A stretch of DNA of 64,000 nucleotides from Viridibacterium sediminicola (GCF_039631295.1 NZ_JBDIVE010000001.1:682001-746000); one strand, 5' to 3'; counted from the first letter of the stretch, positions 15,765 to 24,357 are shown. Translations and numbers: made by a program. Notes: generated by a model from the sequence alone, not told the origin.

Positions 15765-17109
15765 CAGCGTACTCATTGCCAATCGCGGCGAAATCGCGCT
15801 GCGCATCCAGCGCGCCTGTCGTGGCCTGGGCCTGCGCACGGTGGCCGTGTATTCGGAGGCGGATCGCGATGCCATTCATGTACGGCAAGCCGATCAGGCG
15901 CTGTGCATCGGCCCTTCCTCGCCGGGCCAGAGCTATCTGAACCAGGCTGCAATTCTCTACGCCGCCGAGATGTCGGGCGCGCAGGCGATTCATCCGGGCT
16001 ACGGTTTCCTGTCGGAGAACGCCGGCTTTGCCGAGCGCGTCGAAGCGGCCGGCATCCAGTTCATCGGGCCGACCGCAGACTGCATCCGCACCATGGGCGA
16101 CAAGGTCGCCGCCAAGCGGGCGATGCGCGAAGCCGGCGTGCCCTGCGTGCCCGGTCCGGATGAGGCGCTGCCTGAATCGAACGCCGAGATCGAAGCAATT
16201 GCCCGCGACATCGGCTACCCGGTGATCATCAAGGCGGCCGGCGGCGGTGGCGGGCGCGGCATGCGTGTGGTGCACGAAGCGGCCGAGCTGCTCAGCGCGC
16301 TGGCGCTGACGCGCGAGGAAGCGCGCCGCGCTTTCAGCAACCCCGAGGTGTACATCGAGAAGTTCCTGCTGCATCCGCGCCATGTCGAAATCCAGGTGCT
16401 GGCCGATCACCACGGCCATGCCATCTGGCTGGGCAGTCGCGATTGCTCGCTGCAGCGCCGTCACCAGAAAGTACTCGAAGAAGCGCCGGCACCGGGCATC
16501 GATCCGGCGCTGATCGCCAAGGTCGGCGAGCGCTGTGCCGAAGCCTGCCGGCAGATTGGCTATCGCGGTGTCGGCACCTTTGAATTCCTGTTCGAGAACG
16601 ATGCGTTTTACTTCATCGAGATGAACACGCGCCTGCAGGTCGAACACCCGGTGACCGAGATGACCAGCGGCATCGACATCGTGCAGCAGCAATTGCGCGT
16701 CGCACGCGGCGAAGTACTGACGCTCACCCAGGCCGACATCGTCTGCCAGGGCCACGCGCTGGAATGCCGCATCAATGCCGAGAACCCCGAAACCTTCACG
16801 CCCTCGCCGGGCCGCATCAGCGCCTGGCAGGCACCGGGCGGCTTTGGCGTGCGCGTCGATAGCCACATCCATGCCGGCAGTGTGGTGCCGCCCTACTACG
16901 ACTCGATGGTCGCCAAGCTCATCGTGCACGGCACATCGCGTGAAGATGCCCTCGCCCGCATGCGTCTGGCACTCGCCGAGACGCACATCGAAGGCATTGA
17001 CACCAACATACCGCTGCACCGCCAGCTGCTCGACGACGCAGACTTCATCGCCGGCGGCGTGGACATCCATCACCTCGAACGCTGGCTCGCGCGCAGGAGC
17101 GCAACATGA
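15757..17109 (+). CDS. accC: Biotin carboxylase (AccC-like)
   Basis: A 450-residue ATP-grasp enzyme that carboxylates biotin on the carrier protein. It has SVLIANRGEIALRI at the start, IHPGYGFLSEN, the glycine-rich AAGGGGGRGMR loop, EKFLLHPRHVEIQ, and the catalytic FIEMNTRLQVEHPVTE. Length is normal for the family. It overlaps the carrier gene before it and the PxpB gene after it. Its genomic partners are PxpB and PxpC, not AccA and AccD. Confidence 0.95.
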   Translation: MFDSVLIANRGEIALRIQRACRGLGLRTVAVYSEADRDAIHVRQADQALCIGPSSPGQSYLNQAAILYAAEMSGAQAIHPGYGFLSENAGFAERVEAAGIQFIGPTADCIRTMGDKVAAKRAMREAGVPCVPGPDEALPESNAEIEAIARDIGYPVIIKAAGGGGGRGMRVVHEAAELLSALALTREEARRAFSNPEVYIEKFLLHPRHVEIQVLADHHGHAIWLGSRDCSLQRRHQKVLEEAPAPGIDPALIAKVGERCAEACRQIGYRGVGTFEFLFENDAFYFIEMNTRLQVEHPVTEMTSGIDIVQQQLRVARGEVLTLTQADIVCQGHALECRINAENPETFTPSPGRISAWQAPGGFGVRVDSHIHAGSVVPPYYDSMVAKLIVHGTSREDALARMRLALAETHIEGIDTNIPLHRQLLDDADFIAGGVDIHHLERWLARRSAT

Positions 17110-17759
17110 CCGCCCCCCGTATCAGTCTGCTCGGCACCACCGCGCTGCTCTTTGAAGCGGCTGGCGAACTTGAGCTGGCGACGCAACAGCGCATCTGGGC
17201 CTTGTCACGCGTGGCGCAGGAATGGGCCGAAATTCGCGAATCCGTGCCGGGCATGAACAACCTGATGCTGACTTTCCGCACGCCGCCCGCTGAACTGGAG
17301 AGTCTGAAGACGCGCCTGCTGCGCGCCTGGGACAAGGCCAAGGCGCTGCCGCTGGAAGGCCGCTGCATCGAACTGCCGGTGGTCTATGGCGGTGACGGCG
17401 GCCCGCACATGCAGGACGTGATGGATCACACGGGCTTGAGCATCGACGACATCGTCAGCCTGCACAGCGCACCGACCTACCCGGTCTACGCCCTGGGCAG
17501 CCATCCCGGCTATTGCTATCTGGGCGGCATGGATCAGCGTCTGGCAACGCCGCGCCGCAAGGTGCCGGTGCTGTCGATTCCCGGTGGCGCGGTGTCGATT
17601 GGTGGCAGCCAGACCGGCGTGTCGGCCTCCGCCGGCCCCAGCGGCTGGAACACCATCGGCAGTGCCAGCCTGCAATTCTTTGACCCGAGCTGGAATCCGC
17701 CGGCGCTGCTGCAGCCGGGCGATTCGATCAAGCTGCGTGTCGACAAGGTGATCCGATGA
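17106..17759 (+). CDS. pxpB: 5-oxoprolinase subunit B-like (KipI/PxpB, carboxyltransferase domain)
   Basis: A 217-residue KipI/PxpB protein (Pfam carboxyltransferase domain, subdomains C and D). The ends of the conserved core are visible as VYGGDGGPHMQDV and SHPGYCYLGGMDQRL...PGGAVSIGGSQTGV. In the known PxpABC system this subunit works with PxpC and PxpA in ATP-dependent opening of 5-oxoproline. ATG overlaps the biotin carboxylase stop by 4 bp and its own stop overlaps pxpC by 4 bp. The presence of biotin components suggests a biotin-linked variant, possibly with another substrate. Confidence 0.88.
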   Translation: MTAPRISLLGTTALLFEAAGELELATQQRIWALSRVAQEWAEIRESVPGMNNLMLTFRTPPAELESLKTRLLRAWDKAKALPLEGRCIELPVVYGGDGGPHMQDVMDHTGLSIDDIVSLHSAPTYPVYALGSHPGYCYLGGMDQRLATPRRKVPVLSIPGGAVSIGGSQTGVSASAGPSGWNTIGSASLQFFDPSWNPPALLQPGDSIKLRVDKVIR

Positions 17760-18757
17760 TCGAGATTCTTTCCAACAGCGCGCTGGCAACGGTGCAAGAC
17801 CAGGGCCGCCTGGGCAGCCTGCGCTACGGCGTCGGCACCTCGGGCGCAATGGACCCGCTGGCCCTGCTCGCCGCCAACTTGATGCTGGGCAATGACGAAA
17901 ATGCCGCTGCCATCGAAGTGCCGGTGTTTCCGTTTCAGGTCAAGTTCAGCGCCGACTGCGCGTTTGCGATCAGTGGCGCCGATTGCGCAGCCAAGCTTGA
18001 CGACACACCCCTGCTGCCGTGGAGTGTCTATCAGGCACGCGCCGATCAGGTGCTGCGTCTGGCGCCGCCGCAAAGCATCGCCGGCCCGGCCACGCTGCGC
18101 AGCAGCCGCGCTTATCTGGCGTTGGCCGGCGGTATCGACGTTCCCGTGGTGCTGGAATCGCGTGCCACGCAGATGCGCGGCAATTTCGGCGGCCATGAAG
18201 GGCGCCCCCTGCAGCGCGGTGATTGCCTGCGCGCACTGGAGCCCGGCATCGGCACGCGGCCAGTCGGCTTCGGCATCGTACCGCCTGCTGTCGCCATGCC
18301 GCTGCAAGTCGACGGCATCAATGCCATCCGCGTACTGCCGGCCGCGCAGTATGAGAACTTCACCGAAGCCTCGCGCACAGCCTTCTGGTCAACGCCGTGG
18401 AAGATCACCGCGCAGAGTGACCGTTACGGCTATCGTCTGGCCGGCGAGAACATTGTGCCGATTGCGCCGATGGAAATCCTCTCGCATGGCATCGTGCCCG
18501 GCGTGATCCAGGTGCCGCATGGCGGGCAACCGATCATCCAGATGCGCGATGCGCAGCCTTCGGGCGGCTATCCGAAATTCGGCACGGTCATCGACGCCGA
18601 CATGTGGCGTCTGGGGCAGGCGCCGATTGGCAGCCAGATCCGCTTCATCGAAACCAGCTGGGATGCGGCCATCGCCGCACTCGCGCAATTGCAGGACTGG
18701 CGAGCCTCCGTGCAGCGCCTGATCGCGCTGCAACGCTGGTCGTACGGGAGAGCTTGA
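17756..18757 (+). CDS. pxpC: 5-oxoprolinase subunit C-like (KipA/PxpC, carboxyltransferase domain)
   Basis: A 333-residue KipA/PxpC protein (carboxyltransferase subdomains A and B). Visible family features are LATVQDQGRLGSLRYGVGTSG and AMDPLALLAANLMLGN near the start and the late VPHGGQPIIQMRDAQPSGGYPK block. It should form a heteromer with PxpB. The gene is 4 bp overlapped with pxpB and is followed, after 2 bp, by the degenerate carrier protein gene. Confidence 0.9.
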   Translation: MIEILSNSALATVQDQGRLGSLRYGVGTSGAMDPLALLAANLMLGNDENAAAIEVPVFPFQVKFSADCAFAISGADCAAKLDDTPLLPWSVYQARADQVLRLAPPQSIAGPATLRSSRAYLALAGGIDVPVVLESRATQMRGNFGGHEGRPLQRGDCLRALEPGIGTRPVGFGIVPPAVAMPLQVDGINAIRVLPAAQYENFTEASRTAFWSTPWKITAQSDRYGYRLAGENIVPIAPMEILSHGIVPGVIQVPHGGQPIIQMRDAQPSGGYPKFGTVIDADMWRLGQAPIGSQIRFIETSWDAAIAALAQLQDWRASVQRLIALQRWSYGRA

Positions 18758-18759
18758 AC

Positions 18760-19194
18760 ATGAACGTCGTCCAACTGCGCGAAATTTTCGACTGGCTGGC
18801 GCCCACCAGCATTTGCGAACTGGAGCTGCACACCGCGCAAAGTCATCTACGCCTGCGCCGCGAGCCAAACGCTGCCGATAACACAGTCATCGTCTCACCC
18901 AACATCGCTGCGACTGCTGCAGCCAGCGCGCCGACAGCAGTACCGGACGCGCCGCAACTGCTCGCCAAAGCAGCTTACGTGGGTACGTTTTTGCATCGCC
19001 ACCCGCTGCGTGATGAAGATCTGGCGCCGACCGGCAGCACGGTCAAAGCGGGCCAGGTTATCGGCTTGCTGCAAGTGGGCGCATTACTGATGCCGCTGGA
19101 GGCGCCCGCCGATGGCATCGTCATTGAACATCTGGTCAAGCACGGCAGCATCGCCGGCTACGGCAGCGCCTTGATCGCCCTTGAACCTCGTTGA
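18760..19194 (+). CDS. BCCP-like protein lacking the biotinyl lysine
   Basis: A 144-residue protein with the same plan as the carrier at 15291: an acidic, LREIFDWLAPTSICELELH-like N-terminus, an Ala-rich linker and a lipoyl/biotinyl-type beta-barrel. Where the first carrier has EAMKIFNEV, this one reads VGALLMPLEAP, so the modified Lys is replaced by Leu. It cannot be biotinylated at the normal site and may be structural, regulatory or a docking subunit of the complex. ATG 18760 follows GGGAGAG. Confidence 0.8.
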   Translation: MNVVQLREIFDWLAPTSICELELHTAQSHLRLRREPNAADNTVIVSPNIAATAAASAPTAVPDAPQLLAKAAYVGTFLHRHPLRDEDLAPTGSTVKAGQVIGLLQVGALLMPLEAPADGIVIEHLVKHGSIAGYGSALIALEPR

Positions 19195-19205
19195 GCCGGT
19201 ACATC

Positions 19206-19982
19206 ATGGACATTGATCTGAACGCAGACCTCGGTGAAGGCTTTGGCCCCTGGCGCATGGGAGAGGACGAAGCGCTGATGGGCGTGATCTCCTCGGCCAA
19301 CGTCGCCTGCGGATACCACGCTGGCGACCCGCTGATCATGATGCGCACAGTCGCCAACGCCAAAGCGCGCGGCATCGACATCGGCGCGCATGTGGGATTC
19401 CCGGACCGGCAGGGCTTCGGCCGCCGCCCCATGCAGATCGACACGGCCGAGCTCGCCAGCATGGTCATCTACCAGCTTGGCGCACTGGCCGGCATCGCGC
19501 GTGCTGCCGGTTACAGCATGACCCACATGAGTTTTCATGGCGCGCTGGGCAATCTCGCCGCAGCCGATGCGGCGCTGGCCCTGCCCCTGCTGCGTGCCGT
19601 GGCTGATTTTGATTCAGAGCTGATCGTCAGCTCGTCGAGTAGTCGCGCCATCGAACAGGCCGCCGCACAATGCGGCCTGCGCGTGGCGACCTCATTCCTC
19701 GCAGATCGTGCTTACGACGATGAGGGCCTGCTGGTGCCACGCAAGCTGCCCAATTCAGTGATCCACGACCCACAGGCGGTGTTTGACCGCGTCAAGCGCT
19801 TCCTCGATCACGGTCACGTCATCACCTACAGCGGCAAGCAGCTGGCGATGCCGGCACGTTCGATTCTCGTGCATGGCGATACGCCCGGCGCTGTCGCCCT
19901 GGCCCGCAGCATCCGTGACGAAATCGAAGGCGGTGCAAGCCGCATCGTGCCGATCTCACAACAGCTCGCTGCGAAGACATAA
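19206..19982 (+). CDS. pxpA: LamB/YcsF-family protein, divergent PxpA
   Basis: A 258-residue TIM-barrel-like protein of the PxpA family, starting MDIDLNADLGEGFG with SANVACGYHAGDP and GFGRRPM conserved. The segment usually reading HVKPHGALYN is HMSFHGALGN here, so the Lys, Pro and Tyr of a highly conserved motif are changed, and GAHPGYPD is GAHVGFPD. This points to a subfamily with a substrate other than 5-oxoproline or to altered chemistry. ATG 19206 lies 11 bp after the preceding stop. The next promoter module begins inside its stop region. Confidence 0.85.
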   Translation: MDIDLNADLGEGFGPWRMGEDEALMGVISSANVACGYHAGDPLIMMRTVANAKARGIDIGAHVGFPDRQGFGRRPMQIDTAELASMVIYQLGALAGIARAAGYSMTHMSFHGALGNLAAADAALALPLLRAVADFDSELIVSSSSSRAIEQAAAQCGLRVATSFLADRAYDDEGLLVPRKLPNSVIHDPQAVFDRVKRFLDHGHVITYSGKQLAMPARSILVHGDTPGAVALARSIRDEIEGGASRIVPISQQLAAKT

Positions 19983-20043
19983 GCGAGTCTTATTGCTGCA
20001 CAGCCATTCCGTCTTGGCGCATCCGCTTCACGCTCGTTACATT
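19979..20043 (+). promoter_or_regulatory. Nac-like activator site plus promoter for the SDR/ABC transporter unit
   Basis: ATAAGCGAGTCTTAT (19979-19993) fits ATA-N9-TAT. After 14 nt comes the identical TCCGTCTTGGCG with TTGGCG at 20014-20019, then 18 nt and TACATT (20038-20043). The predicted start near 20050 again puts the site at about -64. It overlaps the end of the preceding PxpA-like gene and defines a second transcription unit with the same control. Confidence 0.7.
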
Positions 20044-20079
20044 GAACTCAACACGGCAAGATTTTCATCAGGAACCCAA

Positions 20080-20832
20080 ATGCCTTTCTCCGATTACAAG
20101 ACTGCTCTCGTCACTGGCGCCTCATCCGGCATCGGCGCTGCTGTTGTCGAGCGCCTGTGCGCTGAAGGCTTGCAGGTGCATGCGCTGGCGCGCAGTGCTG
20201 ATGCGCTGGACGCACTGGCCAAGCGCACCGGCTGTATTCCGCACGCCATTGACGTGACCGATCTGGCCGGCGTCACGCGCCTCATGGGAGAAGTCGAATT
20301 CGACATCCTGGTCAATAACGCGGGCGTTGATCGCCCGGGCTCGATTCTCAAATCCACGGCTGAAGACATCGATCTGATTCTCGATGTGAATCTGCGCGCC
20401 GTGCTGCAACTCTGTCGCCTGGCCTTGCCTGGCATGGTGGCGCGTGACCGTGGTCACATCGTCAACATCAGCTCGATTGCCGGCGCCTACAACTTCGGCG
20501 GCAACTCGACCTATCACGCCAGCAAGGCAGCGGTGCACATGCTCTCACGCCAGCTGCGCATCGATGCCTATGGCAAGCGCGTACGCGTCACCGAGATCTG
20601 TCCGGGCCGCGTCGCCACCGACATCTTTGCGCATGTGCATGGCGACTCGGCCGAGATCCGCGAGCGCTTCATCGACGGCTTCGAACTGCCGCAAGCGGCC
20701 GACATTGCCAATGCCATTGCCTTCGCGATTGCTGCGCCGATTGCGGTCAATGTGGGGCTCATGGAAATCATGCCGACGCTGCAAGTGCCCGGCGGCTTGT
20801 CCACCACGCGCCCCGAATCGCCGCAGTCCTGA
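20080..20832 (+). CDS. Short-chain dehydrogenase/reductase
   Basis: A 250-residue classical SDR with the nucleotide motif TGASSGIGAA at residues 11-20, NNAGVD, and the Ser-Tyr-Lys triad in ISSIAG and YHASK. It is closest in style to the YdfG/serine-dehydrogenase group that acts on 3-hydroxy acids. The start ATG 20080 has AGGA 8 nt upstream. It is first in the unit with the ABC transporter, so it probably oxidises or reduces an intermediate of the same compound. Confidence 0.88.
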   Translation: MPFSDYKTALVTGASSGIGAAVVERLCAEGLQVHALARSADALDALAKRTGCIPHAIDVTDLAGVTRLMGEVEFDILVNNAGVDRPGSILKSTAEDIDLILDVNLRAVLQLCRLALPGMVARDRGHIVNISSIAGAYNFGGNSTYHASKAAVHMLSRQLRIDAYGKRVRVTEICPGRVATDIFAHVHGDSAEIRERFIDGFELPQAADIANAIAFAIAAPIAVNVGLMEIMPTLQVPGGLSTTRPESPQS

Positions 20833-20851
20833 TCAGGCCCGAGCACCGAGC

Positions 20852-21553
20852 ATGAACGACTTCAACCTCACCGCCATCCTGATGAATCCGGAGTACAGCG
20901 CGATGCTCATCAAGGGCATCAAGCTGACGCTGCTGGTGGCGCTCTGTTCATGGACGCTGGCGATGTCGCTGGCCGTGTGTCTGCTGACCTTGCGGCTGAC
21001 CTCGCTGAAGTGGGCGCAGAACTTTGTCGCCGCTTATGTCTCGTATCACCGCAATGTGCCGACCCTGGTGCAGCTGATGCTGTGGTACTTCGGCATTTCC
21101 AGCCTGCTGCCGAATGCGCTGCAAGCCTGGCTGTCCGAACACAATGCCGAAGCCGTTTTCGCGATTGTCTCGCTCGGCCTGTGTCAGGCCGCCTATTTCA
21201 GCGAAGACTTGCGCTCCGGTCTGCGCGCCATTCCGAGCGGTCAGAGCGAAGCGGCGCGCGCACTCGGGCACAGCTATATCGGTTCGATGCGTCACGTGAT
21301 CATGCCGCAGGCAATCCGCAATGCGCTGCCTGCGCTGGTCAATCACAGCGTCTCGCTGTTCAAGAACAGCAGTCTGGCGATGGCCATCGGCGTGGCCGAG
21401 CTGACCCACGCGGTGAAGGAAGTCGAGAGCCAGAGCTTTCGCGCCTTCGAATCCTATTTCATTGCCACGGTCATGTACCTGGCCTTGTCGCTCATCATCA
21501 TGGGCGCCGGCGCCTGGCTGACCAAGCGCCTGACGATTGCAGGAGCCCGCTGA
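20852..21553 (+). CDS. Polar amino acid ABC transporter permease (HisM/GlnP type)
   Basis: A 233-residue membrane protein with about five hydrophobic segments and the EAA loop of importers (SEAARALGHSYIGSMRHVIMPQAIRNALP). It pairs with the next permease. ATG 20852 starts 19 bp after the SDR stop. Family members import amino acids or related zwitterions. Confidence 0.9.
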   Translation: MNDFNLTAILMNPEYSAMLIKGIKLTLLVALCSWTLAMSLAVCLLTLRLTSLKWAQNFVAAYVSYHRNVPTLVQLMLWYFGISSLLPNALQAWLSEHNAEAVFAIVSLGLCQAAYFSEDLRSGLRAIPSGQSEAARALGHSYIGSMRHVIMPQAIRNALPALVNHSVSLFKNSSLAMAIGVAELTHAVKEVESQSFRAFESYFIATVMYLALSLIIMGAGAWLTKRLTIAGAR

Positions 21554-21556
21554 ACC

Positions 21557-22324
21557 ATGCTCGATATCGTCCAAATCCTGCGTGACAACTGGCTGCTGCT
21601 CCTGGTCGGCCAGTACCCCAACGGCCCGCTCGGCGGCATTGTCTGCACGCTGATCCTCTCCGTGCTTGGTATTGTTCTGGCATTTCCGCTGAGCGTGCCG
21701 ATTGCGCTGGCCCGTTTGTCCAGCAATCGCTTCTTGAACTGGCCGGCCACCGTGCTGGTGTACGTGGTGCGCGGCGTGCCCTTGCTGATGATCATCCTGT
21801 GGGTGTACTTCCTGCTGCCCACGCTGATCGGCCACGACGTGCCGGGCTTCGCCACGATGCTCTGTACCCTCGTTGTGTATGAAGCGGCGTATCTCTCCGA
21901 AGTCGTGCGCGCCGGCATCCTGGCCTTGCCCAGGGGGCAGATGGAAGCGGCCCGCGCACTCGGCCATGGCTACTTTGGCGCGATGCGCTTCGTGATTCTG
22001 CCGCAGGCGCTCTACAACTCGCTGCCCAGCATGCTCAGCCAGTTTGTGTCGACGATCCAGGAAACCACGCTGGGCTATGTGATCAATGTGCCCGAGCTGA
22101 CCTTTGCCGCCAACCAGATCAACAACCAGCTGCTGACCAAGCCCTTCCAGGTCTTCTTCATCCTGGCGCTGACCTACTTTGTCGTCTGCTTCAGCCTGAC
22201 CAAGCTGTTCGGCAGCATCGAGCAGCGCATTGCACGCAAGCGCCTGGGCACGGCCACGCCGGTCCCTGCAGCGAACACGCCCAGCCTGCCACCGTCCAAC
22301 CTCTCAGCAAAGCAACTGCCATGA
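21557..22324 (+). CDS. Polar amino acid ABC transporter permease, second subunit
   Basis: A 255-residue permease of the same HisM/GlnP family with EAA loop MEAARALGHGYFGAMRFVIL and about five membrane segments. It carries a Pro-rich, hydrophilic C-terminal tail of about 25 residues. It lies 3 bp after the first permease and overlaps the ATPase gene by 4 bp, so the whole importer is one translational unit. Confidence 0.9.
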   Translation: MLDIVQILRDNWLLLLVGQYPNGPLGGIVCTLILSVLGIVLAFPLSVPIALARLSSNRFLNWPATVLVYVVRGVPLLMIILWVYFLLPTLIGHDVPGFATMLCTLVVYEAAYLSEVVRAGILALPRGQMEAARALGHGYFGAMRFVILPQALYNSLPSMLSQFVSTIQETTLGYVINVPELTFAANQINNQLLTKPFQVFFILALTYFVVCFSLTKLFGSIEQRIARKRLGTATPVPAANTPSLPPSNLSAKQLP

Positions 22325-23055
22325 TCCTGTTCTCGAACGTGAACAAATGGTACGGCGAGTACCAAGCCCTCTGTGACATCAACGCCGAAGTAAAGAAAGG
22401 CGAGGTCGTGGTGGTCTGCGGGCCTTCGGGTTCGGGCAAGTCGACGCTGATCCGCACGGTCAATCGTCTGGAAGAGATCAAGTCCGGACAGCTGCTGTTC
22501 GATGGTCACGATGTGCACGGCAACCTCAACACGGTCGAACTCAATCGTCTGCGCAGCCGCGTTGGTTTCGTGTTCCAGAGCTTCAATCTGTTTCCGCATC
22601 TGTCGGCGCTGGAGAACATCATGCTCTCGCCGATCCACGTGCTCGGCACCAGCCGCAGCGCTGCGCGCGCCAAGGCGCTGCAGCTGCTCGACCGCGTCGG
22701 CCTCGCAGATCGCGCCAACTCGTTTCCGGCACAGCTCTCCGGTGGCCAGCAGCAACGCGTGGCCATTGCCCGCGCATTGGCGATGGAGCCGCCGGCGATG
22801 CTGTTTGACGAGCCGACCAGCGCGCTCGACCCCGAAATGGTCGGCGAGGTGCTGAGCGTGATGCGCAGTCTCGCCGAAGACGGCATGACCATGATGTGCG
22901 TGACGCACGAGATGAACTTCGCCCGCGAAGTGGCCAATCGCATCTGGTTCATGGATGCCGGTCGCATCATCGAAACCGGAACGCCGGCAGAGTTTTTCAA
23001 CAACCCGCAGCATCCGCGTGCGCAGCGCTTCCTGTCGGACCTGCGCGTTCACTAG
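22321..23055 (+). CDS. Polar amino acid ABC transporter ATP-binding protein (GlnQ type)
   Basis: A 244-residue ABC ATPase with Walker A GPSGSGKST, Q-loop FQSFNLFPH, signature LSGGQQQR, Walker B MLFDEPTSALDPE and the H-loop His in VTHEM. It should energise the two permeases just upstream. The family belongs to the PAAT importers. Confidence 0.95.
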   Translation: MILFSNVNKWYGEYQALCDINAEVKKGEVVVVCGPSGSGKSTLIRTVNRLEEIKSGQLLFDGHDVHGNLNTVELNRLRSRVGFVFQSFNLFPHLSALENIMLSPIHVLGTSRSAARAKALQLLDRVGLADRANSFPAQLSGGQQQRVAIARALAMEPPAMLFDEPTSALDPEMVGEVLSVMRSLAEDGMTMMCVTHEMNFAREVANRIWFMDAGRIIETGTPAEFFNNPQHPRAQRFLSDLRVH

Positions 23056-23105
23056 ACATTTGCAGAGCCCTCCCCACCCTCACACAACATCCACAGGAGT
23101 TTTCC

Positions 23106-23954
23106 ATGTCAGCCGCCTCATCCCTGCTTCGCACTGCCGCCCTTGGCGTCGTACTCTGTAGCGTGTCGCAAGTTGCGCTCGCCGACCGCTGGAAAGACAT
23201 CAGCGACAGCAAAGAACTCAAATGCGGCACCTTCGCCGATGTGCCGCCCTTCGCCGCGCCGGACCCCAAGACGCGCGAGATGGTCGGCTTCGATGTGGAC
23301 CTGTGTACCGCGCTGGCCAAGCAACTGGGCTTGACGGCCAAGGTCACGCCCTTGTCGGTCGAAGCACGCGTGCCCGAAGTGAAGCTCGGTCGTGTTGATG
23401 TCACCATCGCCAACCTGGCCTACACCGTCAGCCGCGGCGAGCAGATCCAGTTCAGCGATCCGTACTACATCGCCAAGGAAATGCTGGCCGTGCGCGCTTC
23501 CGAAGCCGGCACCACCAAGGCCGACTTCAAGGGCAAGCGCATCAGCTCGACCAAGGGCTCGACTTCAGAGCTGTCGATCAAGCTCAATGGCTCGGAACCC
23601 GTCACCTTCCAGGACACCGGCTCGGCCTACATGGCCGTGCAGCAGAACAAATCGGTCGGCATGGTGGCCAACACCATGACCATCACCAAGCTCGTGCATC
23701 AATCGAAAACCGCGGGTGCCGAACTGCGCATGATCAACGAACCGATGGCACTGCAACCGGTGGGTATCGGCATGAAGAAGGATGAGCCGGCGCTGACCGC
23801 CAAGGTGAACGAAGCGCTTTACGCGATGGAAAAGAACGGCGAAATCGACCGCCTGTGGGCCAAGTGGCTCGGCCCCAACACCGAGTACAAGATGGTGCGC
23901 GAAGAGAAGGTCCAGCCGCTCTCCGCACTGAAGAACTTCACGCCGCTGCCCTGA
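23106..23954 (+). CDS. Periplasmic amino-acid-type solute-binding protein (family 3)
   Basis: A 282-residue binding protein with a Sec signal peptide (about residues 1-26, ending QVALA|D). The family-3 pattern is visible in LKCGTFADVPPFA, MVGFDVDLCTALAKQLG and the RGEQIQFSDPYY hinge segment. It defines what the ABC importer takes up; the ligand cannot be read from sequence. ATG 23106 follows CAGGAG. A strong terminator lies 50 bp downstream, closing the unit that starts at the 20080 gene. Confidence 0.93.
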   Translation: MSAASSLLRTAALGVVLCSVSQVALADRWKDISDSKELKCGTFADVPPFAAPDPKTREMVGFDVDLCTALAKQLGLTAKVTPLSVEARVPEVKLGRVDVTIANLAYTVSRGEQIQFSDPYYIAKEMLAVRASEAGTTKADFKGKRISSTKGSTSELSIKLNGSEPVTFQDTGSAYMAVQQNKSVGMVANTMTITKLVHQSKTAGAELRMINEPMALQPVGIGMKKDEPALTAKVNEALYAMEKNGEIDRLWAKWLGPNTEYKMVREEKVQPLSALKNFTPLP

Positions 23955-24002
23955 ACCGACGCACGCTTCCCGCCGGGGCGGTAAAGCCCGGCTGAACAAA
24001 GC

Positions 24003-24037
24003 AAAAGCCCGCAACCACCGTTGCGGGCTTTTTGTTT
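24003..24037 (+). terminator. Rho-independent terminator after the ABC transporter operon
   Basis: A perfect stem of 12-13 bp (AAAAGCCCGCAAC with GTTGCGGGCTTTT, loop CACC) is followed by a run TTTTTGTTT. It ends the SDR-transporter unit. Confidence 0.92.
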
Positions 24038-24086
24038 GCCAACAGACGAAGACAAGCACCAACGCGAGGACAGACAGCGGCTATCG

Positions 24087-24203
24087 CTATTCGGCAAACA
24101 TCGCCGCAACCTGGTTCAACCAGGCTTCGCGCTTGGCCGGGGTGGCATGGCTGACGGGAGACAGGGCGACCCATTCCGGAAAGCAGGCGTAAAGCGCATC
24201 CAT
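24087..24203 (-). CDS. Possible 38-residue small ORF in an otherwise empty stretch
   Basis: Between the terminator at 24037 and the gene ending at 24358 I see no larger gene. A minus-strand frame from ATG 24203 encodes 38 residues with a composition that looks protein-like (ACFPEWVALSPVSHATPAKR). It has no clear ribosome-binding site and could be the tail of a decayed gene. No family is recognised. Confidence 0.25.
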   Translation of the reverse strand: MDALYACFPEWVALSPVSHATPAKREAWLNQVAAMFAE

Positions 24204-24357
24204 GCTGAATTTTACGCCGCACTTCACAGCCTTGCGGGTACGCCTTCGTTGGCTCGCACTCGCACTGACTCAGACAGCGGGAGCAGACGCGCTGCGCGAC
24301 AAACCGCCATCGGCATCACACTGATGGCGGCGTATTGTGCGCACGCGCCCGCTTGGC

